The position numbers and the translations under genes were made by a program. Below are positions 1 through 5,024 of a DNA stretch of 5,108 nt, piece after piece (the first letter of the stretch is position 1; the number at the start of each line of letters is the position of its first letter). Location: positions 1 to 5,108 of the forward strand of contig CASEEB010000228.1 in assembly GCA_949286815.1 (NCBI GenBank), written 5' to 3'. The notes under the pieces are model-generated. The model was not told the DNA's origin and did not search any database. It worked only from the letters and a program-made list of their open reading frames with translations. The DNA comes from an uncultured Eubacteriales bacterium (GTDB lineage Bacteria > Bacillota > Clostridia > Oscillospirales > CAG-272).

Positions 1-1400
1 GCGCCGAAATGAGGCGGACAATCCGGGTCGGGATAATCGGGTGAGAAAGCGTGAGGGACAAAATGGTTGACTCCGCGCACAAGCAAAAAGTCCATAAGCC
101 ACTTCATCATCGGTAAATCCTCAGCCCAACCGTAAGCTCCGAACACCTCGCACATTGCCCTGCCTTCCATATGCCCGGTAAGATGCGCCTGTGATGAGCA
201 CAGCTTTGCAAGTATATAGTGGTAAAATTCCCCGTCAGCCACACCCGTTGAAGCGCTTGAAGTATATGTATAATCAGCCATTCCGGGAATGACCTGATGA
301 AGCACGATGTCCATTCCGCTCATATCCTGTCCCTCAAGAGACCGGAAATAATGTCCCGCGCTGACACCCATATGAGCATGGCTGTTCATATCCTCTATTA
401 CATGCCCGATATACATGACATTGTGCTCACGGCACCAGTTTCCGACTCGCTTGGAAAAACAGTCTCTGTAAAGTTCTGTAACCGTATCCATATATGCAAA
501 GCGAATCTCCGACTGACTGTCACCGCCGTTGTCATCCTCAAACCACAAAAGATTGAGATGAGGCACAGGGTCAAATCCGAGTTTTTGCCGCATGATGTTC
601 TCAACATTTTCATTCCACGGAAGCGCCAGAGAACGGGTTCCTATCCGGGAATCGTATATTCCGTAATCTACCCGCACCTGACCGAACATCTGATTTCCGA
701 ACGGAGGTTCATCCGAAAAGAAGCCGGCGAAGGTCTTTCCGAATTCGTCCTTATAATGTTCATAGTGCTTCTGATATACCTCTTCTATAAGCACATCGAC
801 CGACTCGGGATTTATCATGTCAATAAATCCGGGCTTTCCGCCTCTGCGCGATTTGTAATAGAAGAATATCCTCCACACGCCCTCCGGTATATCCCAGGTC
901 AGGAAGTTTCCGCTGACATACTCCGTAATATTTATACCTTCGTAAAAGCACTTTTCATCGTCTCCGGGATGCCTGCGATACGCATATACTCCCAGAAGAA
1001 TATTTTCACTGTTTCCCGCGTCGCACATAACAGATGCCTGTCTTTTGGGACCTGAAACATCAATATGCCTCTCGATAAGTACCCACTGTCTGAGCTCCGG
1101 GTGCTTTTTCTCAATTCCTCCGTTGGCGTGCCCCGTGGGAAATCTGTCGTCGTCAAGCACCCAGACTTTCATACCGAGCTTTTTTGCCTGATCCATAATA
1201 ATGTCAACGTCGCGCCACCAACCCTCGCCGCAGAAATCAGGATGAGGTCTGGATTCAAGGCAAAGCGCACGACAGCCGCTGTCATATATCCGCTTTACCT
1301 GTTCCGGTATGCGTTCGGTGTGATTTCCGTGCTGCCAGTAAAACGGCAGCAAATAATTACCCTCATGCCCCTCAAGGACATCCGTAAGCCTTGTATACAT
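1..1400 (-). CDS. GH106-like glycoside hydrolase (alpha-L-rhamnosidase-related), C-terminus outside window
   Basis: Reading from the ATG at 1400 leftwards, the frame is open for 466 codons and leaves through the left edge, so only the N-terminal part is present. No signal peptide or membrane segment is visible (it begins MYTRLTDVLEG), so the enzyme is probably cytoplasmic. Visible motifs are LPFYWQHGN near residues 17-25, ESRPHPDF near 49-56, DDDRFPTGHANGG at 83-95 (resembling the D-E-x-x-W-P-S-G-x-x-G motif of GH106 barrels), FSDEP at 228-232 with E231 as a candidate acid, EVFGAYGW at 418-425 and RGVNHFVPHAFS at 442-453. This order matches the large clostridial proteins assigned to the GH106 family (Pfam Glyco_hydro_106), usually about 1000 residues. 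The start is supported by GGGAG at 1409-1413, 8 nt upstream. It follows the GH1 gene by 26 nt, so the two are co-transcribed. Rhamnosidase activity is inferred from family only; the substrate is unknown. Confidence 0.8.
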   Translation of the reverse strand, partial: MYTRLTDVLEGHEGNYLLPFYWQHGNHTERIPEQVKRIYDSGCRALCLESRPHPDFCGEGWWRDVDIIMDQAKKLGMKVWVLDDDRFPTGHANGGIEKKHPELRQWVLIERHIDVSGPKRQASVMCDAGNSENILLGVYAYRRHPGDDEKCFYEGINITEYVSGNFLTWDIPEGVWRIFFYYKSRRGGKPGFIDMINPESVDVLIEEVYQKHYEHYKDEFGKTFAGFFSDEPPFGNQMFGQVRVDYGIYDSRIGTRSLALPWNENVENIMRQKLGFDPVPHLNLLWFEDDNGGDSQSEIRFAYMDTVTELYRDCFSKRVGNWCREHNVMYIGHVIEDMNSHAHMGVSAGHYFRSLEGQDMSGMDIVLHQVIPGMADYTYTSSASTGVADGEFYHYILAKLCSSQAHLTGHMEGRAMCEVFGAYGWAEDLPMMKWLMDFLLVRGVNHFVPHAFSPDYPDPDCPPHFG

Positions 1401-1426
1401 ATTAAAATCTCCCTTCCACAGGTGTT

Positions 1427-2764
1427 TTATTTTGAGGATTTAATGTAATCTCTGTAGAAATATGCGCTCTTTTTCGGCTTGAGTTCAAGTGTATTACGGT
1501 CGCATTGCGTAATTCCGAATTTGAAGTTAAATCCCGCGGACCACTCGAAATTGTCCATAAGGCTCCACAGATAATAACCCCGGATATCGTATCCCTCGGA
1601 AATCGCTTTTTTCAGGCTGTCCAAAAATCCCGAAATATACCTTATTCTGTCAGCGTCATCAACAATACCGTCTTTGCCGACAGGCTCCTCGCCCTCAAAA
1701 TAAGTGCCGTTTTCGGTGATATATATTGGCACCTTGATGTCATACAGCTTATGGAGCAATACTACCGCCTCATAAAGCGCCTGCGGGTAGTATTCCGTAC
1801 GGTTGTTAAGGAAATTTCCTCCCTGCGAGAAATCCGCCTGCGCCTTGACATTGACGGAAACCGGCACACGGTTGTACACGTTCAGGCCAAAAAAGTCAAT
1901 GGGGCTTGACATCAGTTTAAGGTCGTTTTGCCCTATATCCATAAGCGTTCCCTCGGCGGCAAGATGTTCAAGTATGTAATCCGAATACCTGCCCGACAGT
2001 ACCGGATCACAGTAAAATTTCCAGTTTCGCTCATCCTGATCTATCACAAGCTTTGCGTCTTCGGGCGAGTCGGTAAGCGCGTGCCTTTTCCATATGTCGA
2101 TAACTATACCTATCTGCGTATTGCTTAAATTTGCCGCTCTGAAGGCCTCGACCGCTTTTCCGTGCGCCACAAGTATATTGTGCCTTGCCTGATTTCCGCT
2201 CTTCTCGTCGGTATGTCCGGGAGCAAACCCTCCCAGCGCGTATCCCACATATGTCGCGATTGGCTCATTTATTGTACTCCACATGGGGACTACATCTCCA
2301 AAGGCGGCGAACATCTTTTCCGCATACTCCCCAAACCATTCTATGCTGTCACGGTTGACCCATCCGCCCCTGTCTTCAAGTACCTGCGGAAGGTCCCAGT
2401 GGTATAACGTCACATTCGGCTTGATACCCGCGTTTAAAAGCTTTTCAAAAGCTCTTTTATAATAATCAACGCCTTTTGAATTAAGCTTCCCGACGCCTTC
2501 GGGGATAACTCTCGACCATGAGACAGACATTCGATAGCTGTTCACCCCTATCCATTTGAGCATATCAAGGTCGCGCTCAAAGCGATTATAACTGTCGCAC
2601 GCGACATCGGGTGTCTGACCCTGAAAAATTTTTCCCGGCTTTTTCGCGAAAACATCCCATATACTTTCGCTCCTGCCGTCCTCAAGGGCGCCGCCCTCTA
2701 TCTGACCCGCGCTCGTCGCAAGCCCCCACAGAAAATCCTTCGGAAAAATATTCTCACCTGCCAT
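1427..2764 (-). CDS. GH1 family beta-glucosidase / beta-glycosidase
   Basis: A complete 445-residue glycoside hydrolase family 1 enzyme, the usual length for the bacterial single-domain (beta/alpha)8 barrel. It should hydrolyse beta-linked glucosides or galactosides by the retaining mechanism. Visible landmarks (numbered from the ATG at 2764) are the N-terminal FLWGLATSAGQIEGG at 11-25 with sugar-binding Q21, LYHWDLP with H122, TINEP at 164-168 with N166 and acid/base E167, YITENG with nucleophile E351, and LWSLMDNFEW at 399-408 with sugar-binding W400, E407 and W408. All catalytic residues are present. The clean FEW motif without the phosphate-binding loop signature seen in many BglA-type enzymes makes a plain beta-glucosidase somewhat likelier than a 6-phospho-beta-glucosidase, but this is inference. 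No signal peptide, so cytoplasmic. A TTG at 2782 would add six residues, but it overlaps the AAAGGA ribosome binding site (2774-2779), so the ATG at 2764 was chosen. It heads a two-gene operon with the GH106-like gene. Confidence 0.95.
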   Translation of the reverse strand: MAGENIFPKDFLWGLATSAGQIEGGALEDGRSESIWDVFAKKPGKIFQGQTPDVACDSYNRFERDLDMLKWIGVNSYRMSVSWSRVIPEGVGKLNSKGVDYYKRAFEKLLNAGIKPNVTLYHWDLPQVLEDRGGWVNRDSIEWFGEYAEKMFAAFGDVVPMWSTINEPIATYVGYALGGFAPGHTDEKSGNQARHNILVAHGKAVEAFRAANLSNTQIGIVIDIWKRHALTDSPEDAKLVIDQDERNWKFYCDPVLSGRYSDYILEHLAAEGTLMDIGQNDLKLMSSPIDFFGLNVYNRVPVSVNVKAQADFSQGGNFLNNRTEYYPQALYEAVVLLHKLYDIKVPIYITENGTYFEGEEPVGKDGIVDDADRIRYISGFLDSLKKAISEGYDIRGYYLWSLMDNFEWSAGFNFKFGITQCDRNTLELKPKKSAYFYRDYIKSSK

Positions 2765-2773
2765 ACTTCTGCA

Positions 2774-2779
2774 TCCTTT
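2774..2779 (-). promoter_or_regulatory. Ribosome binding site that fixes the GH1 start
   Basis: AAAGGA on the minus strand lies 9 nt before the ATG at 2764. The upstream in-frame TTG (2780-2782) directly abuts this site and has no Shine-Dalgarno sequence of its own at proper spacing, so initiation at 2764 is favoured. Confidence 0.7.
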
Positions 2780-2802
2780 CAAACAATGGATTTTTTATTT
2801 AT

Positions 2803-2832
2803 ATTTTATGTCATAAAGACATACATAATCAA
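2803..2832 (-). promoter_or_regulatory. Possible promoter of the glycoside hydrolase operon, with internal dyad
   Basis: On the minus strand a -35-like TTGATT (2827-2832) and a -10-like TAAAAT (2803-2808) are separated by 18 nt in the 97-bp gap before the GH1 gene. A perfect 6-bp inverted repeat with a 5-nt centre, TATGTC/GACATA (2807-2823), fills the spacer and overlaps the upstream end of the -10 box, a typical place for a repressor operator. No intrinsic terminator is visible between the pseudouridine synthase gene and this point, so readthrough from upstream is also possible. The region is AT-rich, so chance matches to both boxes are fairly likely. Confidence 0.4.
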
Positions 2833-2861
2833 ACCTCATATAACCTGAACCCGTGCGGAAT

Positions 2862-3539
2862 TTAAATATCAAACAGATTCCACGGATATTCATCCGGCGG
2901 ATAACTGACAGCCTCAACAGTCACTCCGGTTACGGGATGTACAAATTCGCACCTGTGTGCCCACAGAGCGCATGAACATCTGTTGTCACGACTTCCGTAT
3001 TTCCCGTCTCCGCACACGGGATGACCCGCATAGGCAAACTGAACCCTTATCTGGTGTGTCCGCCCGGTCAAAAGATTTATTCTTACAAGACTTTTCGTTT
3101 TTTCGCCGAAAACCGTCTCCGACAGAACTATATATTCAAGTTTTGGTTCCTTCGCGCCTTTTCTTGAACCTTTTACCACATACGACTTGTTCTTTCCCTT
3201 ATCATGATACAAAAAATCGTGAAGAATTCCCCTGTCATCTACCATCTTTCCGTCAACAACCGCAAGATATTCCTTTTTATACTTTCTCTCCGAAATCATA
3301 TTTGAAAGCTGTTGGCTGATATCCCTGTTTTTTGCATATATAATCACGCCTCCGGTTCCGACGTCGAGGCGGTGCACCACCCCGACATAAGCATCTTCAC
3401 CCAAATACTTCAAAAGTCTTTCGGGCAAGGAGTCGCCGCTGTCCGTATACTGTGAAGCCAATCCCACAGGCTTCTCGCAAATTATAAGAAAACTGTCTTC
3501 ATATAAAATTTTTATCGGCGGGTTTTCATCTGTTCTCAT
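2862..3539 (-). CDS. RluA-family RNA pseudouridine synthase
   Basis: A complete 225-residue protein of the RluA/RluC/RluD pseudouridine synthase family, which isomerises specific uridines in rRNA or tRNA. It consists of the catalytic domain only; no N-terminal S4 RNA-binding domain is seen. Motifs in order are CEKPVGL (21-27), the catalytic loop HRLDVGTGGV (56-65) with the essential aspartate D59, the YKKEYLAVVDG strand (87-97) with the conserved tyrosine Y91, and LLTGRTHQIR (156-165) followed by GDGKYG (177-182). The catalytic loop departs from the commoner HRLDRxTSG: V60 replaces arginine and G63 replaces serine. Similar GG variants occur in small Firmicutes members. The ATG at 3539 has GAGAG (3547-3551) 7 nt upstream. 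The gene sits between the rpmA terminator and the glycoside hydrolase operon and has no evident functional link to the latter. The target uridine cannot be told from sequence. Confidence 0.93.
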   Translation of the reverse strand: MRTDENPPIKILYEDSFLIICEKPVGLASQYTDSGDSLPERLLKYLGEDAYVGVVHRLDVGTGGVIIYAKNRDISQQLSNMISERKYKKEYLAVVDGKMVDDRGILHDFLYHDKGKNKSYVVKGSRKGAKEPKLEYIVLSETVFGEKTKSLVRINLLTGRTHQIRVQFAYAGHPVCGDGKYGSRDNRCSCALWAHRCEFVHPVTGVTVEAVSYPPDEYPWNLFDI

Positions 3540-3570
3540 AGCTTTTCTCTCGGTCGTTTTTTGTCAATTG

Positions 3571-3605
3571 TAAAAATAAGGATGCGGAAAAACCGTATCC
3601 TTATC
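3571..3605 (-). terminator. Rho-independent terminator downstream of rpmA
   Basis: A 12-bp stem (arms 3593-3604 and 3576-3587) with a 5-nt loop of T residues on the minus strand contains one A/C mismatch. It runs directly into a T-rich tail (CTTATTTTTA, ending near 3571). It lies about 26 nt after the rpmA stop and should end the rplU-prp-rpmA transcript. Read on the plus strand the mismatch becomes a G-U pair, but no U-tract follows there (TTATCC comes next), so the minus strand is the functional direction. Confidence 0.8.
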
Positions 3606-3608
3606 CTT

Positions 3609-3623
3609 GCGGTATAATACCGC
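3609..3623. repeat. Short dyad between the rpmA stop and the terminator
   Basis: GCGGTA and TACCGC are perfect 6-bp arms separated by TAA, 7 bp after the rpmA stop codon and just before the terminator stem. It would form a second small hairpin at the mRNA 3' end. It may aid termination or block 3' exonucleases, but it lacks its own U-tract. Confidence 0.5.
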
Positions 3624-3630
3624 GGCTATA

Positions 3631-3909
3631 TCAGTCCGCGTAAACGCTGACCTGTTTTTTATCTTTTGTCTTCTGCTCAAACTTAACTTTTCCGTCGATA
3701 AGCGCAAAAAGCGTATCATCTTTGCCCTTACCCACATTGTTTCCGGGATGTATCGCCGTTCCTCTCTGTCTTACAATAATATTACCGGCTACAACCGCCT
3801 GTCCGTCGGCTCTCTTTACGCCAAGCCGCTTTGACTCACTGTCACGGCCGTTCTTCGTGGAACCAACACCCTTTTTATGAGCAAAAAACTGTAAACTGAG
3901 CTTTACCAT
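3631..3909 (-). CDS. rpmA: Ribosomal protein L27 (bL27), precursor with Prp cleavage site
   Basis: A 92-residue large-subunit protein whose N-terminal tail reaches towards the peptidyl-transferase centre. The conserved core is plain: GSTKNGRDSESKRLGVK (16-32), GNIIVRQRGT (42-51) and HPGNNVGKGKDDTLFA (54-69). The N-terminus MVKLSLQFFAHKKG has the Firmicutes-specific extension, with the LSLQFF motif ending at F9. Cleavage between F9 and A10 would expose AHKKG, nearly the same as the AHKKA start of mature E. coli L27. The usual motif is LNLQFF; here serine replaces asparagine. Start choice is secure: GGAGGA (3917-3922) lies 7 nt before the ATG. It is the last gene of rplU-prp-rpmA, 45 nt after prp, and is followed by a terminator. 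obg, commonly next in this cluster, is not here. Confidence 0.97.
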   Translation of the reverse strand: MVKLSLQFFAHKKGVGSTKNGRDSESKRLGVKRADGQAVVAGNIIVRQRGTAIHPGNNVGKGKDDTLFALIDGKVKFEQKTKDKKQVSVYAD

Positions 3910-3954
3910 TATCTTTTCCTCCGATTATTTTTTAATTGCCAAGGACCCCGAAAT

Positions 3955-4323
3955 CTAATCTTCATCCTCATATGGCTTGTCAATCACAGACATGTCAAGA
4001 TATTCGTAATATTCCTCCATCATATCCTGAATCTGCTTGTAATAAGCAAGGAATATTCCGGAAACCGCATATCTTTTCAGCTCATCCTCCTCATATTGAG
4101 GAAGCGCCGACTTGGATTTTATACGTATATCTGTTGTTTTATCGTCAATTTCATAATCAATATGAGAATCGTAAGCCACTTCAACCGTATTGATTATAAG
4201 CATGGTCATCGCGGACAGCGCGGCGCAAAGCACATCGTCGCCTTCCTCGCCGTATCCCGTATGCCCCTGCTCCTCAAAGCCGTAAAACACGCCACCGCTG
4301 CGATAAAATACAATTTTTGTCAT
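3955..4323 (-). CDS. prp: Ribosomal-processing cysteine protease Prp
   Basis: A 122-residue protease of the Prp (YsxB/DUF464) family that removes the N-terminal extension of L27, a step needed for ribosome function in Firmicutes that have it. The family signature is present: GHTGYGEEGDDVLCAALSA (20-38), with catalytic H21 and C33 in the expected spacing (H22/C34 in the Staphylococcus aureus enzyme, from memory). The C-terminal end (about residues 104-122) is rich in Tyr, Asp and Glu and makes the protein somewhat longer than the usual 105-115 residues. It lies between its ribosomal neighbours, 12 nt after the rplU stop and 45 nt before its substrate gene rpmA, the standard order. The 12-nt gap has no good Shine-Dalgarno sequence (only GCGGT directly before the ATG), so translation is probably coupled to rplU, keeping protease output below that of ribosomal protein. 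Confidence 0.95.
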   Translation of the reverse strand: MTKIVFYRSGGVFYGFEEQGHTGYGEEGDDVLCAALSAMTMLIINTVEVAYDSHIDYEIDDKTTDIRIKSKSALPQYEEDELKRYAVSGIFLAYYKQIQDMMEEYYEYLDMSVIDKPYEDED

Positions 4324-4335
4324 ACCGCAAAAACA

Positions 4336-4647
4336 TCAGCCAACGATAGACGTTATCTGAACCTTGGTGTACGGCTGTCTGTGACCCATTTTCTTTTTCT
4401 CGTTTTTCTTTGACTTGTACTTGAAGACATAAATCTTCTTTCCCTTACCGTTCTTTTGCACAATGCCCTTTACGACAGCTCCCTCAACTGTGGGAGTTCC
4501 CGCTTTAAAGCCTGTGCCGGAGGAAATCGCGTACACTTTGTCAAATGTAATTTCCTCTCCCTCAGCGCAGTCAAGCTTTTCAATAAAGATAATGTCCTGC
4601 TCTGTTACTTTATACTGCTTTCCGCCGGTCTCGATTATAGCAAACAC
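4336..4647 (-). CDS. rplU: Ribosomal protein L21 (bL21)
   Basis: A 103-residue large-subunit ribosomal protein that binds 23S rRNA, full length for the family. The N-terminus (M)FAIIETGGKQYKV and the C-terminal block KKMGHRQPYTKVQI are diagnostic, with the basic KYKSKKNEKKK linker before the latter. The start is a GTG at 4647: it gives the universal FAIIETGGKQY beginning, and AGAGAGG (ending at 4656) lies 8 nt upstream. An ATG at 4737 in the same frame would add 30 residues (a Cys-rich stretch) that no L21 has and which coincides with the mRNA leader, so it was rejected. It is the first gene of rplU-prp-rpmA and is expressed from the promoter at 4748-4776. Confidence 0.97.
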   Translation of the reverse strand: MFAIIETGGKQYKVTEQDIIFIEKLDCAEGEEITFDKVYAISSGTGFKAGTPTVEGAVVKGIVQKNGKGKKIYVFKYKSKKNEKKKMGHRQPYTKVQITSIVG

Positions 4648-4741
4648 GAAAAGCACCTCTCTTTCATCTAAGTCTCGCTGAACAATGGCGACTGCCCCAA
4701 CACAGTGAGAGCGGCACTTGCAAAAAGCCATTTTCAAGCGG
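4648..4741 (-). promoter_or_regulatory. rplU mRNA leader, probable L21 leader element
   Basis: About 94 nt of 5' UTR separate the predicted transcription start (around 4741) from the GTG. On the minus strand a closing helix AATGGC (4727-4732) can pair with GCCATT (4684-4689), enclosing the segment TTGCAAGTGCCGCTC and a small hairpin ACTG (4703-4706)/CAGT (4691-4694). The Shine-Dalgarno region AGAGAGGTG lies downstream of the closing helix. The position, the size and the GCAAGTGCCGC segment resemble, from memory, the L21 leader family of Firmicutes, in which L21 is thought to repress its own operon. A covariance-model search was not possible here, so the assignment rests on position and partial motif recall. 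Confidence 0.6.
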
Positions 4742-4747
4742 CATTCT

Positions 4748-4776
4748 ATTTTACCACAAATTTATTCATTTGTCAA
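4748..4776 (-). promoter_or_regulatory. Sigma-A-type promoter of rplU-prp-rpmA
   Basis: On the minus strand a consensus -35 TTGACA (4771-4776) is 17 nt from TAAAAT (4748-4753), one base off the -10 consensus. Upstream (4777-4802) is A/T-rich with A-tracts, as in UP elements of ribosomal promoters. Transcription should begin near 4741. Confidence 0.85.
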
Positions 4777-4840
4777 TAGATTTTTTCATTTTTTACAAAT
4801 TTCTTTCCCGGATAATATTAAATTTCTAAATATACATTGA

Positions 4841-4869
4841 TTGACAACAAAGGCACAATAATGTATAAT
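4841..4869 (+). promoter_or_regulatory. Divergent perfect-consensus sigma-A promoter
   Basis: TTGACA (4841-4846) and TATAAT (4864-4869) are both exact consensus hexamers at the optimal 17-nt spacing, with an A/T-rich region upstream. It points right, away from rplU, with its start expected near 4876. The two divergent -35 boxes are 64 bp apart. The product lies mainly beyond the window edge. Confidence 0.8.
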
Positions 4870-4910
4870 TATGATATCAAAACAGTAAAAAACAAATTAA
4901 AAGCAAGGAA

Positions 4911-4984
4911 GCGCTTATTTCGGAAATTTCACAAAAACGTGACATAATTTATGCATTGCCTTTGGTGACGTGCCGGAAAAGCGC
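4911..4984 (+). ncRNA. Candidate structured RNA in the divergent transcript
   Basis: About 35 nt after the predicted start of the rightward transcript, GCGCTT (4911-4916) and TTTCGG (4918-4923) can pair with AAGCGC (4979-4984) and CCGGAA (4973-4978). This gives a 12-bp stem with a single bulged A (4917) and one G-U pair. The 49 nt enclosed can form small hairpins: TCAC/GTGA (4929-4932/4939-4942), CATA/TATG (4943-4946/4950-4953) and GCC/GGT (4958-4960/4964-4966). The G-U pair exists only in plus-strand RNA; on the other strand it is an A/C mismatch, which supports the rightward direction. It could be a regulatory leader or a small RNA. I do not recognise it as a known family, and an open frame crosses it. 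Confidence 0.4.
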
Positions 4985-5024
4985 AGACTTAATTCACCGC
5001 AAAATAAAACCCCGCATTTCAGTC

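Noticed and set aside
297..1055. 252-codon plus-strand open frame opposite the GH106-like gene
   Set aside because: It is the complement of a clear coding sequence with continuous family motifs, its product resembles nothing recognised, and no ribosome binding site or promoter precedes it.
2765..2782. TTG start for the GH1 gene
   Set aside because: The TTG abuts the AAAGGA site that serves the ATG at 2764 and has no suitable site of its own.
3562..3567. TTGACA on the minus strand just after the rpmA terminator as a -35 box for the pseudouridine synthase gene
   Set aside because: At 16-18 nt downstream there is no convincing -10 box, and transcription would start inside the coding region.
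4457..4681. Two plus-strand open frames of about 71 codons opposite rplU
   Set aside because: They are antisense to a highly conserved ribosomal protein gene and have no initiation signals.
4648..4737. 30-residue N-terminal extension of L21 from an upstream ATG
   Set aside because: L21 proteins begin FAIIETGGKQY; the extension overlaps the mRNA leader, while the GTG at 4647 has a good ribosome binding site.
4911..4984. Reading the long dyad as an intrinsic terminator for a minus-strand gene from the right
   Set aside because: The loop of about 49 nt is too large for an intrinsic terminator, and the stem is weaker on the minus strand because the G-U pair becomes an A/C mismatch.
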